Part shown: in pieces, positions 46,423 to 57,784 of the stretch
How positions within the stretch are numbered: the first letter of the stretch is position 1
Layout of the letters: each line of letters begins with the position of its first letter
Assembly: GCF_900105885.1 (NCBI RefSeq)
Contig: NZ_LT629780.1
Location: 1,860,001-1,924,000, forward strand
DNA from: Pseudomonas guangdongensis
Lineage (GTDB): Bacteria; Pseudomonadota; Gammaproteobacteria; Pseudomonadales; Pseudomonadaceae
Length of the DNA stretch: 64,000 nucleotides
Reading direction: 5' to 3'
Translations under genes and position numbers: made by a program
The notes under the pieces: model-generated
Told to the model about the DNA's origin: nothing
What the model saw: the letters and a program-made list of their open reading frames with translations, nothing else
Databases searched by the model: none

Positions 46423-48549
46423 TCAGGCTTCGATCAGCTCGCCCTTGGCGGCCTTCTGCGCCGCCTGGCTGGCGGCCTGCAGGGCGGTGAGGGCGATGGT
46501 GAAGACGATATCGTCCACCAGCGCGCCGCGCGACAGGTCGTTCACCGGCTTGGCCAGGCCCTGCAGCATCGGGCCGACGCTGATGCAGTTGGCGTTACGC
46601 TGCACCGCCTTGTAGGTGGTGTTGCCGGTGTTGAGGTCGGGGAACACGAACACGGTGGCTTGTCCGGCGACCTTGCTGTGGGGCGCCTTCTGCTTGCCGA
46701 CGCTGAGCACCGAGGCGGCGTCGTACTGCAGCGGGCCGTCGATCGGCAGCTGCGGAGCGCGCTCCTGGGCGATGCGGGTGGCTTCGATGACTTTCTCCAC
46801 CTCGGCGCCGCTGCCGGAGCTGCCGGTGGAGTAGCTGATCATCGCCACGCGCGGGTTGACGCCCAGGGCCACGGCGGACTCGGCGCTCTGCAGGGCGATT
46901 TCGGCCAGCTCGGTGGCGCTCGGGTTGGGGTTCACCGCGCAGTCGCCGTAGACCAGCACCTGGTCGGGCAGCAGCATGAAGAACACCGAGGACACCAGGT
47001 TGTAGCCGGGCGCGGTCTTGATCAGCTGCAGGGCCGGGCGGATGGTGTTGGCGGTGGTGTGCACGGCGCCGGAGACCAGGCCATCCACTTCGTCCAGTGC
47101 CAGCATCATGGTGCCGAGCACCACGGTGTCGGCCAGTTGCTCGCGGGCCTGTTCGGCGGTGAGGCCCTTGGCCTTGCGCATCTCGCACATCGGCTCGACG
47201 TAGCGCTCGGTGATGCTGGCCGGGTCGAGAATTTCCAGGCCGGCCGGCAGGGTGATGCCCTGCTCGCGGGCCACCGCTTCGACTTCCTTGGGCTTGGCCA
47301 GCAGCACGCAGCGGGCGATGCCGCGCTCCTGGCAGATGGCCGCGGCGCGGATGGTGCGCGGCTCGTTGCCTTCGGGCAGGACGATGCGCTTGTCGGCGTC
47401 CTGGGCGCGCTTGACCAGCTGGTAGCGGAACGCCGCCGGGGACATGCGCAGTTCGCGCGGCAGGTTGCAGCGATCCAGCAGGAATTCCGGGCGCAGATGC
47501 TGGGCGATGTAGTCGGTGACCCGGCTGGCGCGCTCGATGTCGTCGGCCGGGGTTTCCTTGTTCAGGCCGGCCAGGTTGCTGGCGGTGTCGAAGGAGCCGG
47601 TCGGCACGCTCATCACCGGCAAGCCGCTGTCCAGTGCGGCCTTGCACAGGTCGAGGATGCGCTGGTCCGGGCCGAAGTCGCCGGTCAGCAGCAGGCCGGC
47701 CAGCTTGACGCCGTTCAGCGCAGCCAGGCTGGTGGCGAGGATGATGTCGTCGCGGTCGCCCGGGGTCACCACCAGCACGCCCGGCTGCAGCAGGTGGGTC
47801 ATGTTCGGCACGGTGCGCGCGGCGAGGATGATCTTCTCCACGCGGCGCTGGTCGGCTTCGCCGGCGCTGAGCACGCGGGCGCCGAGTGCCTCGGCGACGT
47901 CGCGGGTGCGCAGGGCGTTGAGTTCCGCGTTGAACGGCACGGCGCCGAGCAGCTGGAAGGCCTCGCTGCCGAGCAGCGGCAGCTGCTGCTTGAGACTGTC
48001 GACGAAGGCCGGGACGTCGCCTTCGCTCTGGATCTTGTTGAGGATGGTGCCGAGGACCTTGGCATCCTTGGCGCCGCCGAACATCTGCGCCTGGATCTCG
48101 ATGCGCTCGGCCATCTGCTTGAGGTTGTCGCTGCCCTGGGCGGCGACCAGGATGACGTCCGCATCCAGGCTCTTGGCCAGCTGGGTGTTGATCCGTGCGG
48201 CGTAGTCGGAGTCGCGGGTCGGCACCATGCCTTCGACGATCACCACGTCCTTGCCGGCGGCGGCCTGCTGGTGGCGGCTGACCACCTCTTCGAGCAGCAG
48301 GTCCAGCTCGCCGTCGGCCAGCTGGCGCTCGACCTGGGCCAGCGGCAGCGGCTCGGGGCTGGCCAGGTTCAGGGTGCGCTCGACCAGCAGGCAGGAGCGC
48401 TCGCGACCCTGGTCGACCGGGAAGGGCTGGGCGATCGGCTTGAGGAAGCCGACCTTGAGGCCGGCCTGCTCGAGGACGCGGATCAGGCCGAGGCTGATGG
48501 AGTTGAGACCGCCACCGAAGCCGGTGGGCGCAAGGAACAGAGTGTGCAT
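46423..48549 (-). CDS. pta: Phosphate acetyltransferase Pta (long form)
   Basis: A 708-residue enzyme converting acetyl-CoA and phosphate to acetyl phosphate. The N-terminal part is a P-loop-like domain (MHTLFLAPTGFGGGLNSISL), the middle a DRTGG domain (GVLVVTPGDRDDIILATSLA), and the C-terminal 330 residues the catalytic PTA_PTB domain (PEGNEPRTIRAAAICQERGI; SYSTGSSGSGAEVEKV). Length is typical of the gammaproteobacterial form. It follows ackA by 129 bases on the same strand, forming the acetate/acetyl-phosphate operon. Confidence 0.97.
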   Translation of the reverse strand: MHTLFLAPTGFGGGLNSISLGLIRVLEQAGLKVGFLKPIAQPFPVDQGRERSCLLVERTLNLASPEPLPLAQVERQLADGELDLLLEEVVSRHQQAAAGKDVVIVEGMVPTRDSDYAARINTQLAKSLDADVILVAAQGSDNLKQMAERIEIQAQMFGGAKDAKVLGTILNKIQSEGDVPAFVDSLKQQLPLLGSEAFQLLGAVPFNAELNALRTRDVAEALGARVLSAGEADQRRVEKIILAARTVPNMTHLLQPGVLVVTPGDRDDIILATSLAALNGVKLAGLLLTGDFGPDQRILDLCKAALDSGLPVMSVPTGSFDTASNLAGLNKETPADDIERASRVTDYIAQHLRPEFLLDRCNLPRELRMSPAAFRYQLVKRAQDADKRIVLPEGNEPRTIRAAAICQERGIARCVLLAKPKEVEAVAREQGITLPAGLEILDPASITERYVEPMCEMRKAKGLTAEQAREQLADTVVLGTMMLALDEVDGLVSGAVHTTANTIRPALQLIKTAPGYNLVSSVFFMLLPDQVLVYGDCAVNPNPSATELAEIALQSAESAVALGVNPRVAMISYSTGSSGSGAEVEKVIEATRIAQERAPQLPIDGPLQYDAASVLSVGKQKAPHSKVAGQATVFVFPDLNTGNTTYKAVQRNANCISVGPMLQGLAKPVNDLSRGALVDDIVFTIALTALQAASQAAQKAAKGELIEA

Positions 48550-48678
48550 GGATTCTCCTTGGGGGAGCTGGCTGCAGGAAGCAGGGGCGGCAGGGGCGGA
48601 GCGGGGAGGGCGCGACGGCCCGCCGCCTGGGGCGGTCGGGCCGTGCGGCGCAGGCGCTCCGGGCCTGCGCGGGTTCGA

Positions 48679-49866
48679 TCAGGCGTCGAGCAGGGCGAGG
48701 GTGTCCAGGGCGATCTGGCGTTCCTCGTTGGTCGGCACTACCAGCACGCGCGGGCTGCCGGCGGCCTGGATCTCGCCGGCCACGCCGCGGGTGCAGCGGG
48801 CGTTGGCTTCGGCGTCGAGGTTGAAGCCGAGCAGCTTGAGGTGCTGCACGGTGCGCTCGCGCACGGCGGCGGAGTTTTCGCCGATGCCGCCAGTGAACAC
48901 CAGACCGTCCAGCTGGCCCAGGGCGCAACCCATGGCGGCCAGCGACTTGGCCAGGCGGTAGCAGAATACCTCGAAGGCCAGGGTGGCGCCTGGATGACCG
49001 GCGACGCGGGCTTCGTAGAGGGTGCGCATGTCGTTGGACAGGCCGGACAGGCCCTTCAGGCCGCTTTCCTTGTTGAGCATGGCGTCGATCTTGGCCAGGT
49101 CCCAACCCAGGGTGTTGTGCAGGAAGTTGTGCAGGCTCGGATCGACGTCGCCGCTGCGGGTGCCCATCACCAGGCCTTCCAGCGGGGTCAGGCCCATGCT
49201 GGTGTCGCGGCTTTCGCCGTTGACCACCGCGCAGGTCGAGCAGCCGTTGCCCAGGTGGGCGACCAGCCAGCTGGAGTTCTCCACCGGCAGGCCGGCCAGT
49301 TCGGCGGCGCGCTTGCTGACATAGCGGTGGCTGGTGCCGTGGAAGCCGTAACGGCGCACGCCGTGTTCCTTATAGAGGAACTCCGGCACCGCGTAGCGGT
49401 AAGCGTGCTCGGGCATCGACTGGTGGAAGGCGGTGTCGAATACGCCGACCTGCGGCAGTTGCGGGAACAGGCTGATGGCGGCGTGGATGCCGCTGAGGTT
49501 GGCCGGGTTGTGCAGCGGTGCGAGCTGGATGTTGGCCTCGATGCCGGCCAGGGTGCTGTCGTTGAGCAGGGTGGACGCGAAGAACTTCTCGCCGCCATGC
49601 ACCACGCGATGGCCGATGCCGTCCAGGTGGCCGCCGGCTGCGTCTTCGACGCGCGGCAGGATCTGGGCAAGAGCCGCCTGGTGGTCGGCATCCGGTACGT
49701 TGACGCTTTCCTTGCCGGCAGCGCTCTCGAAGTGGATGACGGCTTCCGGGCTGCCGAGGCGTTCGGCCAGGCCTTGCAGCGGGAAGTTGCTCTGCGCTTC
49801 GTTCACCAGGGCGAACTTGATGGACGAGCTACCGCAGTTGATCACCAGAATATTGCGGGCAGACAT
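48679..49866 (-). CDS. ackA: Acetate kinase AckA
   Basis: A 395-residue ASKHA-fold kinase that turns acetyl phosphate and ADP into acetate and ATP. It begins [20 protein letters not shown], the phosphate-1 motif, and has [50 protein letters not shown] and [17 protein letters not shown]. The start at 49866 follows AGGAGC by six bases; the 49923 extension is not family-like. First gene of the ackA-pta unit. Confidence 0.97.
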   Translation of the reverse strand: MSARNILVINCGSSSIKFALVNEAQSNFPLQGLAERLGSPEAVIHFESAAGKESVNVPDADHQAALAQILPRVEDAAGGHLDGIGHRVVHGGEKFFASTLLNDSTLAGIEANIQLAPLHNPANLSGIHAAISLFPQLPQVGVFDTAFHQSMPEHAYRYAVPEFLYKEHGVRRYGFHGTSHRYVSKRAAELAGLPVENSSWLVAHLGNGCSTCAVVNGESRDTSMGLTPLEGLVMGTRSGDVDPSLHNFLHNTLGWDLAKIDAMLNKESGLKGLSGLSNDMRTLYEARVAGHPGATLAFEVFCYRLAKSLAAMGCALGQLDGLVFTGGIGENSAAVRERTVQHLKLLGFNLDAEANARCTRGVAGEIQAAGSPRVLVVPTNEERQIALDTLALLDA

Positions 49867-50141
49867 TGGGGCTCCTGAAAATCGTGTCGCGAGGCTGGCC
49901 GTGGCGAACCGCGGGCGCCTCAATCATTGAAGTTTTGGTTGGGGTGCCCGGCGTTCTTGTGGAACATGGACTAGTCAGGGATGAAGCTATCCTGACACGC
50001 GGGGTGTAGGCCTGCCGTTCTTCTTTAGTCGAATCAAAACCGTAGACAAGCAGGGGGCTTTTCGGGTAGCCGCGCAGCCCCGGTGCATGGCGGCTGCAGG
50101 GCTTTTCCATTAAGCTATCCGGCCTTTCGAGAGCCCCCTTC

Positions 50142-52318
<2,177 letters not shown>

Positions 52319-52357
52319 ATTCCCAGCGTTTCCAAGACCTTGCAACAGGAGTAGTAC

Positions 52358-52696
52358 ATGAGTTTTCTGATTCCCGTCGCCCACGCCACCGATGCCGCTC
52401 CGGCCGCCGCCGCTCCGGGCGGTGACATGATGAGCATCCTGATGCTCGTCGGCTTCGTGGTCATCTTCTACCTGATGATCTGGCGTCCCCAGGCCAAGCG
52501 CGCCAAGGAGCACAAGAACCTGCTCGCCGGCCTGCAGAAGGGCGACGAAGTGGTCACCGGTGGCGGCATCGCCGGCAAGGTGGTCAAGGTGACCGACGAT
52601 TTCGTGGTGATCGAAGCCTCCGATACCGTCGAGCTGAAGATCCAGAAGATGGCCATTGCCGCAGTGCTGCCCAAGGGCACTCTGAAAGCGATCTGA
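52358..52696 (+). CDS. yajC: Preprotein translocase subunit YajC
   Basis: A 112-residue inner-membrane protein of the SecDF-YajC accessory complex. It has one helix (MMSILMLVGFVVIFYLMIWR) followed by the conserved PQAKRAKEHKNLLAGLQKGD and EVVTGGGIAGKV. AGGAG lies 6-9 bases upstream. It is placed between tgt and secD as in most proteobacteria. Confidence 0.96.
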   Translation: MSFLIPVAHATDAAPAAAAPGGDMMSILMLVGFVVIFYLMIWRPQAKRAKEHKNLLAGLQKGDEVVTGGGIAGKVVKVTDDFVVIEASDTVELKIQKMAIAAVLPKGTLKAI

Positions 52697-52757
52697 GTCA
52701 CCATCTCTACCATCGACGGGGCACGCAATGTGCCCCGTTTTGCAAGCGGGCTGCGTC

Positions 52758-54620
52758 ATGCTCAACAAGACACCCCTATGGAAATTCCTGCTGATCTTCG
52801 TGGTTGTGGGGATCGGCTTCATCTACTCCGCGCCCAACCTCTACCCCGACGACCCGGCCATCCAGCTCAGTGGCGCCAGCAGTGCGCTGAAGATCGAGCA
52901 GGCTGACGTCGAGCGTGCCGCGACGGCGCTCAAGGCCGCCGGCATCGCGGTCAAGTCGGCGACCGCCGGCGAGAAGGGCGGCCTGCTGCGCCTGGAGCGC
53001 CAGGAAGATCAACTGCCGGCCAAGGACGTGGTGCGCCGCGTGCTGGGCGACGATTACGTGGTGGCCCTGAACCTGGCGCCGACCACCCCCGACTGGCTGC
53101 GCAGCCTGGGCGCCAGCCCGATGAAGCTGGGTCTGGACCTTTCCGGGGGCGTGCACTTCCTCCTCGAAGTGGACATGGACAAGGCCGTTGGCGCGCGCAT
53201 GAAGGTCTACGAGGGCGAGGTGAAGAGCCTGCTGCGCAAGGAGCGCCTGCGCTACCGCTCGCTGCCGCAACAGGACGGCGCCATCCAGCTCGGCTTCGCC
53301 GATGCCGCGCTGCTGGAGCAGGCTCAGCGCCTGATCCGCAAAGACTTCCCCGATTTCGAGGCACAGGCTGGCGAGCGCAACGGCCTGCAGGTGCTGCGTC
53401 TGGCGCTGACGCCCGCCAAGCTGGCGGAGATCCGCGAGTACTCGATCAAGCAGAACCTCACCACCGTGCGCAACCGGGTCAACGAGCTGGGCGTCGCCGA
53501 GCCGCTGGTGCAGCGCCAGGGCGCCAACCGCATCGTGGTCGAGCTGCCCGGCGTGCAGGACACCGCCGAGGCCAAGCGCATCCTCGGCAAGACCGCCAAC
53601 CTGGAGTTCCGTCTGGCCGCCGAGCTGGACGCCGCCCGGGCCAGCACCGAAACTTTCGAGTTCCGCCAGGAAGGCCGCGCGCCGGTCCAGCTGGAGCGCG
53701 GGGTGATCATCACCGGCGACCAGGTCACCGACGCCCAGGCCAGCTTCGACGAGAACGGCCGCCCGCAGGTCAACATCCGCCTCGACGGCCACGGCGGCGA
53801 GCTGATGAACCGCGCCACCCGCAACAGCGTCGGCCGCAGCATGGCGGTGGTGTTCATCGAGCAGAAGCCGGTGACCCGCTACGTCAAGCAGACGGTCGAT
53901 GGCGTCGAGAAGGAAGTCGTGGTGTCCGCCTTCAAGGAAGAGAAGAAGGTGATCAGCCTGGCGACCATCCAGTCGGCGCTGGGCAACAGCTTCCGCATCA
54001 CCGGCCTCGACGGTCCGGGCGAGTCCTCCGAGCTGGCCCTGCTGCTGCGCGCCGGCGGCTTGGCCGCGCCGATGTACTTCGCCGAGGAGCGCACCATCGG
54101 CCCGAGCCTGGGGGCGGAGAATATCCAGCTCGGCGTCCAAGCGGCGCTGTGGGGCTTCGTGCTGGTCGCGCTGTTCATGATGGCGATCTACAAGTTCTTC
54201 GGCCTGCTGGCCACCGTCGCCCTGTGCTTCAACATGGTGGTGCTGCTGGCGCTGATGTCGCTGCTCGGCGCCACCCTGACCCTGCCGGGCATCGCCGGCA
54301 TCGTGCTGACCATGGGTATGGCGGTGGACGCCAACGTGCTGATCTTCTCGCGGATCCGCGAGGAAATCGCCAACGGCATGTCGATCCAGCGCGCCATCCA
54401 CGAAGGCTTCGACCGCGCCTTCTCGGCGATCCTCGACGGCAACCTGACCACCCTGCTGGTCGGCGCCATCCTGTTCGCCATGGGCACCGGGCCGATCAAG
54501 GGCTTCGCCGTGACCCTGTCGCTGGGCATCGTCACCTCGATGTTCACCGCGATCATCGTCACCCGCGCCATGGTCAACCTGATTTACGGTGGCCGCAACA
54601 TCAAGAAGCTGTGGATCTGA
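52758..54620 (+). CDS. secD: Protein-export membrane protein SecD
   Basis: A 620-residue RND-type protein that uses proton flow to pull proteins through SecYEG. Helix 1 is at the N-terminus (WKFLLIFVVVGIGFIYSAPN), then DLSGGVHFLLEVDMDKAV, a large periplasmic domain, and five C-terminal helices with MGMAVDANVLIFSRIREEI, whose Asp is functionally important. The start MLNKTPLWKF at 52758 was chosen over 52728 because it matches the family. Confidence 0.97.
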   Translation: MLNKTPLWKFLLIFVVVGIGFIYSAPNLYPDDPAIQLSGASSALKIEQADVERAATALKAAGIAVKSATAGEKGGLLRLERQEDQLPAKDVVRRVLGDDYVVALNLAPTTPDWLRSLGASPMKLGLDLSGGVHFLLEVDMDKAVGARMKVYEGEVKSLLRKERLRYRSLPQQDGAIQLGFADAALLEQAQRLIRKDFPDFEAQAGERNGLQVLRLALTPAKLAEIREYSIKQNLTTVRNRVNELGVAEPLVQRQGANRIVVELPGVQDTAEAKRILGKTANLEFRLAAELDAARASTETFEFRQEGRAPVQLERGVIITGDQVTDAQASFDENGRPQVNIRLDGHGGELMNRATRNSVGRSMAVVFIEQKPVTRYVKQTVDGVEKEVVVSAFKEEKKVISLATIQSALGNSFRITGLDGPGESSELALLLRAGGLAAPMYFAEERTIGPSLGAENIQLGVQAALWGFVLVALFMMAIYKFFGLLATVALCFNMVVLLALMSLLGATLTLPGIAGIVLTMGMAVDANVLIFSRIREEIANGMSIQRAIHEGFDRAFSAILDGNLTTLLVGAILFAMGTGPIKGFAVTLSLGIVTSMFTAIIVTRAMVNLIYGGRNIKKLWI

Positions 54621-54631
54621 GGACTGCCTGA

Positions 54632-55543
54632 ATGCAACGTGTGATCAACTTCATGGGCATCCGCCACGTCGCCTTCGCGCTGACGGTGCTGCTGACCCTG
54701 GCGTCGCTGGCCAGCCTGGCGATCAAGGGGCTGAACTTCGGCCTCGACTTTACCGGCGGCACCCTGATCGAGCTGTCCTACGAGCAGCCGGCACAGCTCG
54801 ACAAGGTGCGTGGTCAGCTGCGCGAAGCCGGCTACGCCGATGCCCTGGTGCAGAGCTTCGGCGCTAGCACCGACGTACTGGTGCGCATGCAGGGCGACGA
54901 TCCGCAACTGGGCAGCCAGCTGGCCGACGCCCTGCGCCGGGTCAGCGCCGACACCCCGTTCACCCTCAAGCGCGTCGAGTTCGTCGGCCCGCAGGTGGGC
55001 GAGGAGCTGCGCGACCAGGGCGGTCTGGGCATGCTGCTGGCCCTCGGCGGCATCCTGGTCTACGTGGCGTTCCGCTTCCAGTGGAAGTTCGGCTTCGGTG
55101 CCATCGCTTCCCTGGTTCACGACGTGATCGTGACCCTCGGCGTGTTCAGCTTCTTCCAGATCCCCTTCGATCTGACTGTACTGGCGGCGGTGCTGGCGAT
55201 CATCGGCTACTCGCTGAACGACACCATCGTGGTATTCGACCGGATCCGCGAGAACTTCCGCCTGCTGCGCAAGACCGAGCTGATCGAAAACATCAACATC
55301 TCCACCACCCAGACCCTGCTGCGCACCATGGCCACCTCGGTGTCCACCCTGCTGGCGGTCGGTGCGCTGTTGCTGTTCGGTGGTGAGAGCCTGTGGGGCT
55401 TCTCCCTGGCGCTGTTCATCGGCGTGGGCGTGGGTACCTACTCGTCGGTGTATATCGCTGCGATCTTCCTGATCTGGCTGAAGCTGACCCGCGACGACCT
55501 GATTCCTCCGGTGGTCGAGGACGAGGTGGACGAGCGGCCGTAA
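54632..55543 (+). CDS. secF: Protein-export membrane protein SecF
   Basis: A 303-residue partner of SecD, 11 bases downstream. It has six helices; GLNFGLDFTGGTLIELSYEQ is the D1-type motif and IGYSLNDTIVVFDRIRENFR the conserved helix-4 motif. Its tail is acidic (PPVVEDEVDERP). It ends the tgt-yajC-secD-secF unit, followed by a strong terminator. Confidence 0.97.
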   Translation: MQRVINFMGIRHVAFALTVLLTLASLASLAIKGLNFGLDFTGGTLIELSYEQPAQLDKVRGQLREAGYADALVQSFGASTDVLVRMQGDDPQLGSQLADALRRVSADTPFTLKRVEFVGPQVGEELRDQGGLGMLLALGGILVYVAFRFQWKFGFGAIASLVHDVIVTLGVFSFFQIPFDLTVLAAVLAIIGYSLNDTIVVFDRIRENFRLLRKTELIENINISTTQTLLRTMATSVSTLLAVGALLLFGGESLWGFSLALFIGVGVGTYSSVYIAAIFLIWLKLTRDDLIPPVVEDEVDERP

Positions 55544-55564
55544 GGTCATTCGCCAGCCACGAAG

Positions 55565-55586
55565 AGGCGCCTGCGGGCGCCTTTTT
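55565..55586 (+). terminator. Intrinsic terminator after secF
   Basis: AGGCGCC (55565-55571), loop TGCG, GGCGCCT (55576-55582), with five T residues at 55582-55586. Confidence 0.9.
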
Positions 55587-55690
55587 CGTGGGCGGGCGTT
55601 GGCGTGCGCTGTGGCGTCGAAAGTCCGGGTGGCAACATGAGCCAGTACCGGCTTGCGCCGCTGTGGAGGCAGGCAAGCCGGATCGTCGGC

Positions 55691-55720
55691 ACAAAAAAAC
55701 CCGGCGCTAGGGCCGGGTTT
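55691..55720 (-). terminator. Intrinsic terminator of suhB
   Basis: On the minus strand AAACCCGGC and GCCGGGTTT flank a short loop, followed by a run of seven T residues. It lies 19 bases beyond the suhB stop. Confidence 0.88.
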
Positions 55721-55738
55721 CGCTGCAGCGAACGAGCC

Positions 55739-56554
55739 TCAGCGCTTGAGCGCCGGCGGCAGGTGCGGCTGGATGGCGGTCAGCACCGCCTTGAAGCACT
55801 TAGTGTTGCCGGCGACGATGTGGCCCTTGTCGAGGAATTCGTGACCACCGGCGAAATCGCTGGCCAGGCCGCCCGCTTCCTGCACCAGCAGCGCACCGGC
55901 CGCCATGTCCCACTCGGACAGGCCGAACTCCCAGAAGGCATCGAAGCGCCCGGCGGCCACATAGGCCAGGTCTAGGCTGGCGGCGCCGGCGCGGCGGATG
56001 CCGGCGGTCTGGCCGACCAGGCTGCGGAACATGCCCAGGTAGCTGTCCAGGTGGTCGATCTGGCTGTCGCGGAACGGGAAGCCGGTGCCCAGCAAGGCGC
56101 CTTCCAGGCCGCGGCGGTTGCTGACGCGGATGCGTTTGCCGTTGAGGGCGGCGCCACGGCCACGGCTGGCGGTGAACTCTTCCTGGCGCACCGGATCGAG
56201 CACTACGGCGTGCTCCAGGCGACCACGGTATTTGCAGGCGATGCTGACCGCGAAGTGCGGCAGGCCATGAATGAAGTTGGTGGTGCCATCCAGCGGATCG
56301 ATGATCCACAGGTAGTCGGCGCCCTCGCCGGTGCCCTTGATCAGGCCGCTTTCCTCGGCGAGATAGCCATGGTTCGGGTAGGCCTTGCGCAGCACATTGA
56401 GGATGCTTTGCTCGGCGGCACGGTCCACCTCGGTGACGTAATCCTTGGCGTCTTTCTCGTTGACCGAGAGCACGTCCAGGCGTTCGAGCGAGCGGAAGAT
56501 CAGTTCACCGGCACTGCGGGCCGCGCGCAGCGCGATATTCAGCATGGGCTGCAT
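55739..56554 (-). CDS. suhB: Inositol-1-monophosphatase SuhB
   Basis: A 271-residue metal-dependent phosphatase that also serves in rRNA antitermination complexes and, in Pseudomonas, influences virulence programmes. Metal and active-site motifs: EVDRAAEQSI, LAEESG, WIIDPLDGTTNFIHG (near residue 85) and SEWDMAAGALLVQEAGG. The start MQPMLNIALRAARSAGELIF at 56554 is the family start and gives the exact usual length. Confidence 0.96.
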   Translation of the reverse strand: MQPMLNIALRAARSAGELIFRSLERLDVLSVNEKDAKDYVTEVDRAAEQSILNVLRKAYPNHGYLAEESGLIKGTGEGADYLWIIDPLDGTTNFIHGLPHFAVSIACKYRGRLEHAVVLDPVRQEEFTASRGRGAALNGKRIRVSNRRGLEGALLGTGFPFRDSQIDHLDSYLGMFRSLVGQTAGIRRAGAASLDLAYVAAGRFDAFWEFGLSEWDMAAGALLVQEAGGLASDFAGGHEFLDKGHIVAGNTKCFKAVLTAIQPHLPPALKR

Positions 56555-56960
56555 GGGAGGGTCACCTGGGCTGTTAAAGAAAGCCGGCGATTCTAGCAGA
56601 AAAGCCGCAGCGCTTGGAGCGCCGCTGTGCGGCGCACGGCAAGTCGCTGGGCCTCTGGAGGGGGCAGAGTGGCAGTCGTACCTTGCCGGCGGTGCTGTGG
56701 TCAGCCCAGCTCTCCGATCTTCATAGTTACTCGGCTCTTTTCGATGTTTTCGTATTTGCGAGTCTTTTGCATCGTATCCAGAGTCTTTCAAAGCGTGCAT
56801 TCATGGCGTCGTATTTCCGACGCTGCCCGGTTGCTGGAGCCCGGCAAAAAAATGCCAGCGATTGGCAAAACTCTCCTAACCCTTATCCCGAGCCACGGCT
56901 AGGTTTGTTCATACGACAGGCAACATGTCGTAAACAACAAAACTTATCGAGGTGGCGAAA
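56555..56960 (+). promoter_or_regulatory. Intergenic promoter region upstream of the Tad pilus operon
   Basis: No gene is supported. Sequence right of about 56700 is AT-rich. TACGACA (56912-56918) and TGTCGTA (56926-56932) form a 7-bp inverted repeat with a 7-base gap, about 30 bases before the flp start, a candidate operator or 5'-UTR hairpin. GAGG (56949-56952) is the SD of flp. Confidence 0.5.
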
Positions 56961-57152
56961 ATGGATATTCAAAAATTCAAGGTGGCGGTGGTCAAGTTTG
57001 CCAAGGATGAAGAAGGTCTGACTATCGTGGAATATGCGGTTGCGGGTGGGTTAATTACTGGTGCAGTTGTTTTGGCATTCACTAACCTTGGCGCGGCTGT
57101 TCGTGCAAAGATAAACGTCATTATTTCTGCTCTTGGTGGAACTGCTGGTTAG
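56961..57152 (+). CDS. flp: Flp-type major pilin prepilin
   Basis: A 63-residue type IVb prepilin. The short leader ends KDEEG, with cleavage expected before LTIVEYAVAGGLITGAVVLA, the Flp motif with Glu and Tyr at mature positions 5 and 6. The mature part is one hydrophobic helix plus a small tail. ATG 56961 is preferred over GTG 56952 because of SD spacing. The base composition is lower in GC than the rest of the locus. Confidence 0.93.
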   Translation: MDIQKFKVAVVKFAKDEEGLTIVEYAVAGGLITGAVVLAFTNLGAAVRAKINVIISALGGTAG

Positions 57153-57180
57153 TTTGGCTTTATTTTTGGATAACTAAAAT

Positions 57181-57714
57181 ATGGTATTTGATTTTTTATT
57201 ATTGATGTTGGTTGGTGCGGTGGTTTATGACTTAATAAGCCACCGTCTTCCTAACTATTACCTCCTGCTGGGCCTGCTACTGGGGGCAGTGCTACAGGTC
57301 TGGACAGATGGGGGGGGGGGGCTGCTTTCGGCGGCAGGCGGGCTCGCAGTGGGGTTCCTGGTCTTCCTGCCGTTCTATGCCTTGGGCGGCATGGCTGCCG
57401 GCGACGTCAAGCTGATGGCGGTCGTCGGCAGCTTTATTGGCGGCGCTGCGGCATTGTGGGCAGCGGCGTGCAGCCTGATTGCCGGTACTGTTTTGGGGAT
57501 TCTCTATCTGTTGCTCAGGGGGCATCTGGGTAAGTTCGTTGCACGCTACTGGGCCATGGCCAGCCTGCGCAGTTATATCCCCGTTGAGAGCGATGCGGAT
57601 CCAGCCAGGCATCGATTTCCATATGCTCTGGCAATTGCTGCAGGCACCGTGGTCAGCCTGTTTTTCGAGTCCCCATTCAGTCGCGCTTTGGCATATCTGG
57701 ACTCCTTGGTCTAG
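57181..57714 (+). CDS. tadV: Type IV prepilin peptidase TadV/FppA (A24 family)
   Basis: A 177-residue polytopic aspartyl protease that processes Flp and the TadE-like pseudopilins. The catalytic Asp residues are Asp17 in VVYDLISHRLPN and Asp75 in GMAAGDVKLMAVVG (GxGD-type). It lacks the N-terminal methylase domain, as usual in Tad loci. A run of 12 G residues (57310-57321) codes for four glycines in a loop; loss or gain of one G would shift the frame before Asp75. It starts 28 bases after flp. Confidence 0.9.
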   Translation: MVFDFLLLMLVGAVVYDLISHRLPNYYLLLGLLLGAVLQVWTDGGGGLLSAAGGLAVGFLVFLPFYALGGMAAGDVKLMAVVGSFIGGAAALWAAACSLIAGTVLGILYLLLRGHLGKFVARYWAMASLRSYIPVESDADPARHRFPYALAIAAGTVVSLFFESPFSRALAYLDSLV

Positions 57715-57784
57715 CGTTCCTCTGGGGGCATGAATTCCATGTCGATGGTTCCAGTACTCATCATTAAAACAAAGGGGGCAGGCC

